A stretch of DNA of 64,000 nucleotides from Halicephalobus mephisto (Eukaryota; Nematoda; Chromadorea; Rhabditida; Panagrolaimidae). The position numbers were made by a program, and so were the translations under genes. The stretch spans positions 1,054,001-1,118,000 of the forward strand of contig SWDT01000011.1 in assembly GCA_009193035.1 (NCBI GenBank), written 5' to 3'. The notes beneath the pieces are model-generated. The model saw only the letters and a list, made by a program, of their open reading frames with translations, made no database searches and was not told where the DNA came from. Shown piece after piece: positions 34,741 through 48,016 of the stretch (positions are counted from its first letter, which is position 1; every line of letters begins with the position of its first letter).

Positions 34741-37700
34741 GATCCCCAAAAATAGTTACAATAATTCTTTTCTGCGGTCCCTATTTCGTAATTTTAGTTT
34801 TATTTTTTACTTTTTTGGAATCTGGATTAATCTGATTTGTTAATCAATTTACTAAAATGACTGGTCTAAAAACAAAAAACAGTACTGTATGGTTTTTGAT
34901 TAAACTAATTTCGAAATTTTTGCTTTTTTAGGATAATCTTTTCGGTAGTTGGACTCACCTGAAGTCGAAATTACGACCGAAAGACTGGTTTGAAAAGGAA
35001 AAATTTCCGAAATCAGCGCGAATTGAGGCAGAAAAACTGTATTACAGTACTTTTTCACTTTTTAAAGTAGTTTTTTATGGTTTTTGAAATGATTTAATAC
35101 AGCAATCAAGTGACAATTAAGACCAATGAAAAAATTTTGAAATTAGCGGAAGTCGATGGGATGGATGCCCTAAGGCATAGACTGTATTACAGTACTTTTT
35201 TACTTTTTAAAATAGTTTTTTGTGATTTTTGAAATAACCTAATACAGCAATCAAGTGACAAATAAGATCAATGAAAAAATTTCGAAATTAGCGGAAGTCG
35301 ATGGGATGGATACCCTAAAGGATAGACTGTATTACAGTACTTTTTTACTTTTTATAGTAGTTTTTTGTGATTTTTGAAATGATTTAATACAGTTATCAAG
35401 TGACAAATAAGATCAATGAAAAAATTTCGAAATTAGCGGAAGTCGATGGGATGGATGCCGAAGAGCCGTTATCCGACCCCATGAACCCTAATGGATCCCA
35501 CGAAGGTAAAAATTCAAACCTGTACAGTTGACAAGGGCCTGAAACAAGGACCAAACATCTAAGGGATGCATTTTGCCTCAGGGAAACCCAGGTGAATTTG
35601 AGAAATAACAAAAATAAATAAAATGACCGGAGGGGATTAAGTATGACCACATTACGAACAAGCTCGAATTTCAGTTTTTACTTCAAAAATTGATCGGATT
35701 TTTCACGGATTTTGTAAAATTTTAAAACCAACCTGATCGCAAAATTTGTAACGAAAAAAAAAATAAAGTGTAACATGTACTTGAGGTCATGGCAGGAAAA
35801 AAAATTAAAAAATACAGTAATTTTGCGAAATTCATCAAGTCGAAAATTTAATCCGGATGAAGTTTCGACATTACGGTACGGTACCTAAAATTACATAATT
35901 GTAGAAATTTAAAAAATCACAAAATTGTTTCGACACGAATTTTCGAAAATTTCTGAAACGAAAAAGTTTCAAAATTTTGAATTTTTTTAATTTAGAGAAA
36001 TTTAAATTTCTGAAAGATTCTAGATCTGCAAAATTTTAGAAAAATTCAAAAGTTTTCAAAAATTTTTCGAACTTAATTATATTTCGAAAATTCTACAGTA
36101 ATTTTATAAAAATATTTTTCTTTAAAAACTACAGTAATTTTAAAAATATTTTTCTTTAAAAACTACAGTAATTTTTAAAATATTTTTTTCTAAAAATTCT
36201 ACAGTAATTTTATAAAAATATTTTTTTCTAAAAATTCTACAGTAATTTTATAAAAATATTTTTTCTCGGAAATTTTAATTTTAGAAATATTTCTTGTTGA
36301 AAATTCTACAGTAATTTTGCAGAATAAGTGGGAGAAATTTGAATATTGAGGAGATCGAGGGACCAGTTCAAAGACGTCAGCTGGTTCCGAATCGGCAGAG
36401 AGAGAAAAGCAGACTGGTCATTCGCTCGCTCGGACTGGTCAAAGGCCGTTTTATCCATTCTTCCAGGATCCCCACGGTGGCCTTCCGTTTGCCCTCCCCA
36501 AAACAAGGACTCAGAAACTCAATTCCAAATGTGAAAAAAAAAAATTTTTTTTGCATAAATTTAAATTTCTATTTGGAAACTTTTATTACCGTTTTATGAA
36601 ATAGCCAAAAAGTCGTTAAATGGACTCGAAAATGAATCCTGGAGTCAATCTAGATTTATGTTTCAGGATTTGCGCCGAAATTCAGAAAAATAATGACATC
36701 ACAATTAAAATTAAAAACCGCAATGTGCCGGCAACATTGGGGCAGGTCGATGAGAAAAATAAACTATTTTTAGAAATTTTATTTAAGTTTAATTTATATT
36801 TTTAAATTTATAAAATTAAAATCCGCAATGTGCCGGCAACATTGGGGCAGGTCGATGAGAAAAATAAACTATTGTTAGAAATTTTATTTAAGTTTAACTT
36901 ATGTTTTTAAATTTATAAAATCCGCAATGTGCCGGCAACATTGGGACAAGTCGGTAGAATATTAGAAATTTTTCTTGAAGTCCTGCTACTTTACCTAATT
37001 AACTTCAATTTAGGTTTCAGGATTTGTCCCAAAAGTTAAAAAAACGTTTACATCAATTCTGCAAGCTGCGAGCAACATTCAGATTAAATTAGTTGAACAA
37101 TTCGAAAATTTTTAAATTTGGATTTTTTTCGAAAATTTTTATTTTTATTTTTTTTTTCGAAAATTTTTATTTTTATTTTTTTTCGAAAATTAAAAATTTA
37201 AGTTAAAATGAAACACTGGAAATTTTTAAAAATAATAATTGAAATATAATTGAAAAAAGAAGTTGATCAGTTAAAAGTTCTTTTTAGAATGAGATTACCG
37301 GGCCTATTCTCCCTCAGGGAAAATGGCACTAAAAACAAGTTTTCGAAAAAAGCCAAAATTGACCGTGAAGACGGGAAAGTCCATAATTTGGTTGCAAAAC
37401 AGAATTTCCATAACCAAAAGTCAGTTGGAGATTTTTCCACAATGAAATTAGTCGGACAAAAACTTTTTCAAAAGTAAGTTAAAAAATCATCTTTTTATGA
37501 AAAGCAAAAATGAATCTTGTTAAAAATCACCTCAAAATGAACTTTTAGAACATTTTAAGGGTTTTTATAAAAAATAAAAAAAAACTAAAAAAGTTAAATT
37601 TTATGATTTTCCAAGTTTACCATTTTTTTAAAAATCTTTGCGGGAATATAAAATTTTAAAAACTCAAATTACTGTAAAAAGTGTTGTTAAAAATTACCTC

Positions 37701-39140
37701 AACATGAATTTTTAGAACATTTTAGGGTTTTTATAAGAAATAAAAAAGAACTAAAAAAGTTGAATTTTATGATTTTCCAAGTTTACCATTTTTTAAATTT
37801 TTGCCGGAATTCAAAATTTCAAAAACTCAAATTACTGTAAAAAGTGTTGTTAAAAATCACCTCAACATGAACTTTTAGAACATTTTAAAGTTTTTATAAA
37901 AAATAAAAAAAGAGCTAAACAAGTTAAATTTTATGATTTTCCAAGTTTACTGTTTTTGAAAAATTTTTGCAGGAATTCAAAATTTCGAAAACTCAAATTA
38001 TAAAAGTTAATAATTTTCTAAAATCCTCTTGACACGAATTCTTAGAAGATTTTAGGATTCTTTTAAAAAAACAAAAAAATTGAAAAAGTCAAATTTGGCA
38101 GCGATTTTTAATTTTTATTATTTTTTAAATTTTGTTCATTTTTTATGGAACTTTGAAAATTCTAAAAAACGATATTGTAAAAAATAAATGTTACAAAACT
38201 TTTTAAACAAAAATTTTCAGAATTTTTTTAAAAAATAAAAAAAAGAACAAGTGACGACAAAAATAGTAAGTTTCGGCGTAAAATACCAAATTTACCATTT
38301 TTCCATTTTTATAAACCTCACTTCCTCAAAATAGGAATTTTAAAATTAACTATTTTAAGAATTAAAAATAAAACTTTTTCAACGTGAATTCCAATGAAAT
38401 TTTAGGAATTTTTAGAATTATTTTTAACAAAGTTGAATTTGGTAAAAAGTATCATTTTTTCCATTTTTATAAACTTCACTTCTTTGACGCGGGAATTTTA
38501 AAATTTTAAAAAATTCCACTATTATAAAAATTGAAAATAAAGTTTTTGGAAATTGTCTTAACGCGAATTTCTAATAATTTTTGAAACTTTTAAAATTATT
38601 TTAAAAAATTATAAAGTCAATCTCACTAAAAAATTTTTATTTTCATAAACTTTGCTCCTTTGACGCGGGAATTTAAAAATTAAACTATTGTAAAAATTGA
38701 AAATAAAGTTTTGGAAATTGTCTTAACGCGAATTTCCAATAATTTTTGAAACTTTTAAAACTATTTTAAAAAATTATAAAATCAATCTCATTAAAAAATT
38801 TTTATTTTCATAAACTTTGCTCCTTTGACGCGGGAATTTAAAAATTTTAAAAAAGTAGACATCGGTTTTTTCAACCCGTGTTCGGGAAGTGTGGGAATTC
38901 GAAAATCGAGAAGAAACAAAGTCAAAACGAAGAACATTCTAAATTGCCTCAGGGAAAATAAGTGACCACTGGTCGGGAGGTACTTTATGAAGCTTCTGAA
39001 TTTCCCTTTGCGTGAGAAACTTTCATTGCAAAAATAATTTTTATAAAAAAATTTAAAAACTAAAAATTTTTTAATTGTCCAAAATGAAGGACTTCCGATG
39101 TACAAATTTGAATGACCCAAAAAGACAGAAACAAAGCGGT

Positions 39141-39371
39141 CTATCTTGGGCTTGCCAGATTAGTTGCGAACAGACGGAAGGAGGAACGGCTTTCTCCAAT
39201 CTGGCAAATTTCGCGAGACCTGATTTTCCATTCATGAGCGTCTTCCTCAGTCAAGTCCAATTCAGCGTCAAACAGCGCCTCCATGTCGTTCATCCACATT
39301 AAAATTCCCCTTCGAAACGGCAAAAACCCTTCAAATAGATTACTGCCAGATTTTGACTGAAATAAAAATCC
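39141..39371 (-). other. Possible orphan exon
   Basis: After a TTTTTATTTCAG acceptor the minus strand is open for about 75 codons and includes WMNDMEALFDAELDLTEEDA, acidic and codon-like. A possible donor, ATCAG|GTCTCG, lies inside it. No partner exon was found within the surrounding repeats. It may be part of an unrecognised small gene beside COX7C or chance. Confidence 0.2.
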
Positions 39372-39501
39372 TTCAAAATATAAAAATGGTCTCGTTACAC
39401 AATATTGTTCATTTTTCATCTACAAGGTTCACTTTTCCAAAAAAATTGAGAAAGCTTCACCAAAGTTAGATCCAAAATCAATTGCTATCAAACAACATGA
39501 C

Positions 39502-39834
39502 CTATTGATTAGCCTTGCGAAGTTGGTACTCGACGACCACGAATGGGGCCCAGAATCCGACAGCCAAGAAGGTAACGGCTTTGACGGCGAACAACCACTT
39601 GTTGCGGGCGAAGAACGGCAAACGCTGGAAATTTCATATATTAAATCGATCGCATATACAGTAATACTACATAAACTGGGGAAATAAACTTACAGACATG
39701 GCCCATCCGTCGTGGATGAATCCGGTGGGAGTCTGGCCTTGGAACTTGGCCAACTTGAGTCCATAGTTGCCGGAATTCTGGGAGCTGTGGCGGACGGCCT
39801 GAACCAAAGGTCTAACAGCAAGACGAGGGAGCAT
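39502..39834 (-). CDS. Cytochrome c oxidase subunit 7C (VIIc)
   Basis: This is a small single-pass subunit of mitochondrial complex IV. Exons 39834-39694 and 39624-39502 join in phase 0, giving 87 residues. The N terminus MLPRLAVRPLVQAVRHSSQN is Arg-rich and lacks acids, typical of a mitochondrial presequence. The core FIHDGWAMS-RLPFFARNKW is followed by one hydrophobic span (LFAVKAVTFLAVGFWAPFVV) and VEYQLRKANQ at the C terminus, the family's usual ending. Just upstream of the ATG is AATTCCAG, a possible trans-splice acceptor. The intron ends TTAATATATGAAATTTCCAG, carrying the same motif as the histone introns. Confidence 0.92.
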
Positions 39835-42800
39835 TTTCTGGAATTTTTGTAAGGTTAAAGTCAAATGAAAAATTTTATATAAAAACCAAGCACCATTGAC
39901 TACGACGCAAAACTCGGCAAAAAGTATATAATTTTATAAAAACACGGACTATATAGCTTTATTATGGTAATTTAGACGGTAGAACGTAGAAAAAGATAAA
40001 AAATAAAAAAAAGTAAAAAAAGTAAAAAAAATAATAAAGAAATTTAATAACGACGACTTGCACGCAGACAAAAACGAAGAGCAGCGACAGAACGAGGGAA
40101 CTCCCGACACGAAAATCAGGCAAGAAAAAGAGGTTTATCTGGCTTGCAAATTTTCGGATTTAACTGGTTAAAAAAATTACGGTAATTTTATTTTTATTTT
40201 TAATAATTAATAAAATTGAAAAATAACATTTTATACATGAATAAAAATTAAAAAAGTTTCGAATTTTTAATTGCATATTCGAAAATTTTACAAATTTTAC
40301 AAATTTCAGAAAATTGTGAAAATTTAGGAAATTTCAGAATTGATCACTGGATCCTGGAAGCTTCCTAAAATCTAGTAAAAGTTTCTGAAAACTTCCAGGA
40401 ATTTGCAGAAATTCTAGAAAGCTTCAGAATTTTTCGATGGATTCTGGAGATTTCTTTAAAATTTGAAAATTTTTCTAAACCTAATAAATTAAAAAATTCC
40501 ATCTGGATTCTAGAGCACTTCAAAAATTTGCATAAAATTCTAAAATAATTCAGGATTTTTCGATGGATTCTGAAGATTTCTTTAAAATTCTGAAAATTTT
40601 TCTAAATCTAATAAATTGAAAAATTCCCATCTGGATTCTAGAATGTTTCAAAATTTGCATAGAATTCTAAAATAATTCAGGATTTTTCGATGGATTCTGG
40701 AGATTTCTTTAAAAGTTGAAAATTTTTCTAAACCTTAGAACTTAAAAAATTCCCATCTGAATTCTAGAGCATTCCAAAATTTGCATAAAATTCTGTAATG
40801 TTGAAATTTTTTTATTTCAAAAATTTGCATAAAATTTAAATATTATACTGTAAATAAAGTTTCTTTTAAAATTAGTTTGATTTTGAAACTAGTGAATTTC
40901 TTAAAGATTTAATTTGTTTGGAGTTAGAGAAATGAGAGAAAATTTGGTTAATTGTGGATCGGGAGCCAAATCCGACTGTTGCTACGGCAGCCTGCGCGAG
41001 TCGTTCCGCTTTCCGGTCAGGTGAACACGGACCGTTTTCGATATTTGCATAAGGTCCAATAGCTAACCCAGCAGGTCCCAAAGTTCGTGACTCAAGGCAG
41101 TCCCCGTTTGGTCGAATCTCCAAAGTATAGTCGTCCGTCCGTCGACCAATTTCGCTTTTCATTTCTCGTCTTGTCCACTACCTTGTCATTGTTCCGGTTG
41201 TTGCAATAATACTCTTCTTCACATACTTCATCTCCGAGGCCTTCGACTGCTGATCCCCGTGTTATCAGCTCCCATCAAAAAGTCCCATGATTCACCCAAT
41301 GCCGCGCCTCCATCGATCGATCCCTGAAGCCGATGACTCAAATTCTTTAAAAATTCCCAATTTCCAAAATCTAAAATATTTTAAAATTCTCCAAAATCTA
41401 AAACATTTCTAAAATCCAAAATATTTTAAAATTTTCGAAAGTCTCCAAAATCTAAAATATTTAAAAATTTTTAAAAGTCTCCAAAATCTAAAATATTTTA
41501 AAATTCTCCAAAATCTAAAACATTTCTAAAATCCAAAATATTTTAAAATTTTCGAAAGTCTCCAAAATCTAAAATATTTTAAAATTTTTAAAAGTCTCCA
41601 AAATCTAAAATATTTCTAAAATCCAAAATATTTTAAAATTTTCGAAAGTCTCCAAATTATTTCTAAACTTCTTTAAAATCTAAATTTTTTGGAATTTTCC
41701 AGAATCTGGTAAGATTTTTAAAGATACTGTAGAATTTTACAAGTTTCTAAAATTTTTCGAAATTAAAAAAAAATATTTTTTAATTTTTTGGAATTTAAAA
41801 AAAAATATTTTTTAATTTATTTAAAATTAAAATTTTTGGAATTTAAATTTTTAAAATATCCTAAAATTTTTTGAGAATATTCCTGACTGACATTGATTGT
41901 TGATTTTTATAATAATATAATTATTTTTTCCTCGGCAAAAGTGAATCGATCAATTTTGGTCTTGTTGAAAAACGCGCAATCGGACGTCCTTTACGGTGTG
42001 GCGTCGGAGCCGGGGGTTTGAAAGCAAACATCGCTCGTTCGTTGCCAAAGAAAAGCTTTCTGTTGTGGACAGTCAACCTAGTAAATTACTTATTGGACAG
42101 TTTTTCACATTTTTCGACTTTAAACCGATTTTCTGTTGTCATTAAAAAAGTTTTATAAAAAAAATATTTTTTTTGAATTCGGATTTAAATAAAAAAATTT
42201 AAAAAAAACTGTAAATTTGATTTTTTTGCCGAAATTGATTGATTTTTTTCTTATTTTTTATCAAATGTTAAAAATTTGTTTCGAAATATTTAAAAAAGTT
42301 TATTTTTAATTTTCACAATAATATAATTTTTTTGGGATTTTTTGAATTCGAACGTAAATGAAAAATTAAAAAAAAACTGTAAATTTGATTTTTTGCCAAA
42401 TTTAACTTTTTTTTATCAAATTTTATTTTTTTTAATTTTAGAAATTTATTTTTGGTTTTCTTATATTTTGTGATTTTCTGCAATTTTTGAATTTCTGTGC
42501 AAAAACGAGCTTAACGAAAGTGAAAACAACCGTAATTTTGACTATTTGTTACTGAAATCAATTTACTCAGTCTTTATTTTTTCTTTATTTTTGTTTTTTT
42601 TTTGTTTTAAAAATTCTTAAATTTTCTGCAAAATTTATTTCGAAAAAATTTTCGTAAATATTTCAAATAAAAAATTCAGTTTCGAAATTAATGTTTGAAT
42701 TTTTTAAATTTAAAAAAAAATTTAATTTTTACAAAAATTCAAAAACTAAAATTTCTAAAAAATCGTCGAAATAATTTTTTTTATTTTTTTAATTTAAAAA

Positions 42801-43145
42801 TTTAATTTTATAAAATTTTTAAAATAATTTTTTTAATTCAAAAAAAATTTAACTTTGTTTATAAAATTGTTAAAATTATTTTTTTTAATTTAAAAATTTA
42901 ATTTTATAAAATTCTAAAAAATCGTCGAACTAATTTTTTTTATTTTTTTAATTTAAAAAAAATTTAATTTTGTTTATAAAATTTTTGAAAATTATTAAAA
43001 TTCGTGTCGAGATGATTTTTGAATTTTTTAAATTTTTTAAATTTAAAAAAATTTTCAGTTTTTTCGACTGGATGCAGGGGATTCTCCAGATTTCTGGAGC
43101 CGGTTGATTCTTGATTTTATTAATATTGCAAAAAAAACTTAAAAT
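39835..43145. other. Intergenic region between COX7C and the FAS1 gene
   Basis: 40340-40800 has about four units of about 120 bp containing TTCAGGATTTTTCGATGGAT and TTCTGGAGATTTCTTTAAAA. 41340-41660 has TCCAAAATCTAAAATATTTT units. 42120-43040 is AT-rich and TTTAATTTAAAAA-like. GC-richer islands are at 40940-41330 (see next entry) and 41940-42070. No gene is supported. Confidence 0.5.
40872..41270 (-). other. Unidentified open island with coding-like composition
   Basis: On the minus strand a 96-codon ORF runs from 41162 (MKSEIGRRTDDYTLEIRPNG...) to 40872. A second overlapping frame just upstream (about 41255-41180) reads GLGDEVCEEEYYCNNRNNDK before a possible GTAGTG donor. Base composition is far more balanced than the flanks. 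I cannot build a full model or recognise a family, and it may be part of a small unannotated gene. Confidence 0.25.
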
Positions 43146-46100
43146 ATGGCAATTTTCGGGTTAAAAATGTTTTTTTTAAACTTATTTTTATTTATTTTCT
43201 TTATTAAATCCGGAATTTGTGATCTCTGGTCCGAAACGGCGCGGATGAGCGACATGCAGCAGTTCAGAGCTCTCTGTGGAAGGTACCAGGTGGCCCAGGC
43301 CTACATGGAGGACAGCAACGCCAGGATTACGGTATTCGCCCCCACCAACGACGTGTTCCTCTACAACCCCGACCTCAGGGCCTTGACACAGAAGGAAACA
43401 CTAAGCCATATCGGTTTGTTTTAATAAAAATCAGAAATAAATTTACTTTTTTAAAATTAATCAAGCATCATTCGTGGCGGGACCAGTGCCTCGTAAGATG
43501 TAAATTTTTAAGTTTTTCGAAAACATTTGAAGCACCGGTCCCCCCACGAACAATAATTTACTAATTTTTATCGAATAGTTGATTAACTACTTTTTAAACA
43601 TCATTCGTGGCAGGACCAGTGCCTCGTAAGATGTTAATTTTTAAATTTTTCGAAAATATTTGAAGTACCGGTCCCCCCACGAACAATAATTTACTAATTT
43701 TTATCGAATAGTTGATTAACTACTTTTTAAACATCATTCGTGGCAGGACCAGTGCCTCGTAAAATACTGATTTTTAAGTTTTTCGAAAATATTTGAAGCA
43801 CCGGTCCCACCACGAACAATAATTTACTATTTTTTTATCAAATAGTTGATTAGTTAATTTCTAAACATCATTCGTGGCGGGACCAATGGCTTGTAAAACG
43901 TTAATTTTTAAATTTTTCGAAAATATTTGAAGTACCGGTCCCCCCACGAACAATAATTTACTAATTTTTATCGAATAGTTGATTAACTACTTTTTAAACA
44001 TCATTCGTGGCGGGACCAGTGGCTTCAGTCAGAACTTTCTTTAATTTTCTAAGAATGTAGCTGAAGTGCCGGTCCTGACACGAATGTTTCCGTTCATTTT
44101 TTGGTCACAAATTTAGTTAACTGTTTTTTGACCATCATTCGTGACAGGACCGATGATTTCTGATTTGCTGATTTTTAAGTTTTTTGAAAACAATTGAAGT
44201 AACGGTCCTGACACGAATGATGTTTGAATTTTTCCATTACAAACTTGATTGCTGGTCTTTGAACGAATGATTTCAGTGGATACGCAAGTAGTAGAGATAA
44301 GCGAAGGAAGGAAATGGGAAAAACAGACGCTTATCCGGTCGACGATAAACTCAGGATATATCTACATCACCCAATTCGAAAACAATCCCGGAAATTTCGT
44401 AAGTTTTTTAAAATTATTAAATTATTAAATTTTTTAAATAATAAAATTTCTTTAATTTTTAACTTTTTTTAGAATTATTAAATTTTTTAAATATTAAAAT
44501 TTCTTTAATTTTTAATTTCTAAAATTACTAAATTTTTTAATTTGTAAAAAATTTTAATTTCATTTTTTTATTATTTTTGGAAATTTTTTGGTTTTTTTAT
44601 TATTTTGAAAATTTTAAATTTTTTAAATTTTTTTTATTATTTTTTATTTTTATTATTTTTGGAAATTTTTTGTTTTTTTTATTATTTTTAAAAATTTTTT
44701 ATTTTTATTATTTTTGGAAATTTTTTGTTTCAGAGTTACTTTGCGAATTCGGGCAGAATCTGCAACCACGAAAGTAACCAGTGGGGGATCATCAGTGGGG
44801 AACAGTACCTCTACAAGATCTGCACCCCCATGGGACACAGACCCTACCCCGGGACCGCCCTCTCCTTCATCAGGGACGACGACAATGTGATCTTCACAGA
44901 TCGACAGTACGACAACCATGACTTGACTGAACTGAGGGATGTACTGAACAGAGTTCCGGACATCGCTTTGGTTATCTTCGGATCAAATGCCTGGAATGGA
45001 TTTCATACTTTTTTTTTGCCAAATAATGCGGCTTTCGCGAAAGTGATCGACAGGAACAGGATCGACAGAGAAGTCCTCCTTGCCCACGTCAGCGGCATGA
45101 ACAGAGTTCTGTTTTCCTGGCCTTGGCTTTACGACGGAGGAATCCACTATTATCCCTCTATCAGATTCTCCTCGAACATCATCGAAGACAATTTCAAGCT
45201 GAAGTTAACCATGAGGAACATCACCGATCACAGAACCGGCCGATGGGATTGTGAGTTCATATATTGTTGTATCCGTCATGTCGAATGACCCGCGTCTAGA
45301 GGAAGACAATACTGTAGAAAGATTTGCTTAACAGATGCCTTAGGCACAATATAAAAATAACTATGTCGAACTCGACACTAACAAATATCTATCAACTTCT
45401 CGCCAAGAGGAACTGTATGTCCTCTTGTCGGTGCTCAGGCAATCCATTCAGGACCAAACGCTCCCTGCCTCTATTAAGGCAATCCATTCGGGACCAAGTG
45501 CTCTCCATTGGTGCCAAGGCAATCCATTCGGGACCAAGTGCTCCCCATTGATTGCGCTTCTCATTAAGGATGGAATGCCTGATCCAACATATATGAAATT
45601 GTTTTAAAAATTGAAAATAATCAATTTCCACGAAATTATCCCGGAACAAATTTTTAGGACTTTTTAGAAATTTATTAAATTCTAAAATTTCAATTTTTAT
45701 AAATATTTTATGATTCTGGAAATTCACATCAGATTCCGAAAGAATTCAGAAGGCTTTGGTGATTTTAGAAGCTTCTGTAGAATTCAAATTTTTATAACAT
45801 TTTTCAAACTGAAAATTCCCGATTTAAATTTCTAAAATTATGAATTTTTGATTATTGAAGAAGTTTATGAAATTCTGAAAAAAAAACTTTATATAGAATT
45901 CTGGAAATCCTTACAAAGGTCTGGAATATTTCTGAAGTTTATTGCTGAGATAGAAAACAAAAGTATTATAATAATGTTTATCAGAACAATAAGGATGCAA
46001 TTTTTATATTTCCCCACACATCACAACCGATAGCTTCATTCAGGATATATATTATTCCACTATTTTAAGATAGAAAAAAAGTATTATAATGATTTTCTGC

Positions 46101-47935
46101 TAAAAAATAAGCTAAAAATATAATTTACGATGCAATTTAACAGAATAGAATCGAGTCTCTCTCATGTCCTACAGTATCCCATGCTCCCTGATATTCAGGC
46201 TCTCGCTTCAGGTCCTTTTTTTCTGGTTCAGTTTTCTGTCCTAGCACTTACATAGAATCCTGTCACCTTTCAAAAGCTTCATTAAGATTCTAGATGATGT
46301 CAGAAATTTCGTTAAAATTCCGAGACCTCCTGTAGAATCCTGACTTATAAGGAATAATTTTTCAGTGTATGCTGTCTCAGAAGTTTACGAAAGATACAGC
46401 TTCTTCAGAAGAGGAGCTGTGTGGGCGAAGATCCTTGTTCCCAACATCCCGGTCCAGAATGGAGTCGTCCACATCGTTGACAACGTCCTCGGGATCGTTT
46501 CAAACACGATAGATATGCTTCTGATGGACAACTACAGAACGACGACGTTGATGAGATACATCAACACGATTGGACAACTCGTGAGAAATTATTTCTCGGC
46601 CACTGGAGGATTAGTGACGTTTTTTGCTCCTTGGAATGAGGCTTTCGAGAGAATCCCCGAACCTATTGAAAGAAGACTTCTCAGAGACAGAATCTGGTTG
46701 GAACAGATTCTGAAGCTCCACATCGTCCCGGCGAAAGAATTAACGACAGACGAAATCAGCAATGAAACAATCGTAAGTACTGTCGACAACCGGAGAATGC
46801 TGTATTTCATCAAAGGAGAATGGCCAAAGAATAACATTAGTAAGTTTTTATTTCATATACCAGAACTGTTTTTATTTTTATTTCATATATCAAAATTCAT
46901 AATTTTTATATATATTTCATATATCAAAATTCATCTTTTTTATTCATATTTCATATATCAAAATTCATCTTTTTTATTCATATTTCATATATCAAAATTC
47001 ATCTTTTTTATTCATATTTTATATATCAAAATTCATAATTTTTATTCATGTTTCATATATCAAAATTCATAATTTTTATATATATTTTACATATTGAAAT
47101 TCACCACTTACATATTGAAATTTTGTCTTTTTGTTCATAAATCATACATGGAAATTTACCCTTTTCAGCTTATTACGTTATTGGAGGAGGAATCAAGACG
47201 GCTCTTCAAATGGAGAACATCGCGGCCACGAACGGAATCATCCACTATGTGGACCGGGTCCTCGGAGTTCCCTACCAATCTCTGTGGGAGATTCTCAGGA
47301 ACGAAACAAGACTACAAAGAAGCTATCGCATGCTGGAGAATCTCCAATTGAGGTATTCCTTGGACCCATGGCAGGTTCTGACTCCGAACCAAAACTTTAC
47401 TTTCTTCGTTCCCACCAACGAGGCCTGGGACAAGGTCTCTCCTTCGCTGACTAACCGCATGCTGGACGGAAACCACTGGCAAGCCCTCCAGTACGTGTAC
47501 AAACGACACATACTCCAAGGCCAGGCGTTGATGTACACGGACCTAAGAGAAAGAACTTACATCATGATGAACGACGAGAAGGTCATCATCAGACGAAGAG
47601 GAAGATGTAAGTTCTTTGATATATCCATAATTAAAATCCAGAACTTTCCAAAATCCGAAATTTCTGAATTCCAAAATACCATCTAAAACGAAAAATTCTG
47701 AAAATTTATTTTTTGTAATTTTTCAGATTTCGAACTTTATTGGCCGAGAGGAAACCGAGTAGCCAGAGTTCTAGAAGGCGGAGAAATCGCTGGAATCAAC
47801 GGTTTCATGCACATGATTGACAACGTCCTCATTTACGAACCCGATCTTCGAGCAGCTGCTTGTACGACAGAAGTTTCTGAAATTTTAATATTTTTGAGTA
47901 TCCTAATATCCTGGACTGGTCCCAGAAGGAGATGA
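43146..47935 (+). CDS. Secreted fasciclin (FAS1) repeat protein, four FAS1 domains
   Basis: FAS1 proteins are extracellular adhesion/matrix proteins (periostin and TGFBI type). Exons are 43146-43413, 44277-44398, 44734-45250, 46366-46839, 47169-47606 and 47727-47935, all in phase, giving 675 residues. A signal peptide is clear (MFFLNLFLFIFFIKSGICDL). Four FAS1 core strands are visible: RITVFAPTNDVF, HTFFLPNNAAF, VTFFAPWNEAF and TFFVPTNEAW. Each is followed by an H-x-hydrophobic block, as in LLAHVSG, LKLHIVPA and YKRHILQGQ. The linkers NGVVHIVDNVLGIV, NGIIHYVDRVLGVP and NGFMHMIDNVLIYE are the conserved domain ends. The C terminus has a hydrophobic stretch (ILIFLSILISW) then GPRRR, perhaps a membrane anchor. 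COX7C is the nearest upstream gene. As I recall, C. elegans also has a FAS1-like gene beside its COX7C gene. Confidence 0.9.
43455..44230. repeat. Alternating inverted-core repeat array in FAS1-gene intron 1
   Basis: Six units of about 133 bp each contain a forward core CATTCGTGGCRGGACCAGTG and, 65-70 bp later, a reverse core CCGGTCCCCCCACGAACAAT. They are joined by TTTATCGAATAGTTGATTAA. Forward cores are at about 43466, 43603, 43736, 43867, 43999 and 44132. Reverse cores are at about 43534, 43670, 43799, 43935, 44070 and 44204. The last two units are closer to the rig-5 array sequence. Confidence 0.85.
44399..44733 (+). other. FAS1-gene intron 2, low complexity
   Basis: The intron is almost only A and T, with TTATTATTTTTGGAAATTTT repeated toward the acceptor. 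Nothing else was seen. Confidence 0.6.
45300..46240. repeat. FAS1-gene intron 3: 45-bp tandem units and dispersed family 1, locus 3
   Basis: 45420-45555 has about three and a half units containing AGGCAATCCATTCGGGACCA. 45950-46230 carries dispersed family 1 in minus orientation: CCCCACACATCACAACCGAT near 46013, then TCCTACAGTATCCCATGCTC and CCTGATATTCAGGCTCTCGC near 46170-46210. The rest is AT-rich without features. Confidence 0.7.
46845..47110 (+). repeat. 34-bp tandem repeats in FAS1-gene intron 4
   Basis: TTTCATATATCAAAATTCAT followed by CTTTTTTATTCATA is repeated about seven times. The unit contains the reverse complement of the GATATATGAA motif found in the histone introns. Confidence 0.8.
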
Positions 47936-48016
47936 CATTCTAAACACCGTAGACAAAGAACCTGTGCAAAATTTCGATTTTTTCTGCTTCGAGATGTTTA
48001 TAAAAAATAAAAATTT

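Larger units (their letters stand above)
32487..39501. other. Repeat-rich intergenic block between rig-5 and COX7C
   Basis: The block holds several tandem arrays. 32630-32880 has TTTCAAATTTGGCAAAAATA units. 33110-33370 has AAAGTTAAAATTTATTTATG units. 33930-34740 is a 51-bp minisatellite. 35030-35460 has three units of about 128 bp containing AGCGGAAGTCGATGGGATGG. 36100-36260 has CTACAGTAATTTTATAAAAA units. 36690-36960 has three units of about 113 bp containing CGCAATGTGCCGGCAACATT. 37500-37990 and 38280-38850 are two arrays of about 165-180 bp units. GC-richer islands at 36340-36520 and 37280-37470 have short ORFs without recognisable domains. I support no gene. Confidence 0.5.

Noticed and set aside
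45392..45727. 111-codon minus-strand ORF in FAS1-gene intron 3
   Set aside because: It is the translation of 45-bp tandem units (SGMDCL-type repeats) within a clear intron, without its own features.
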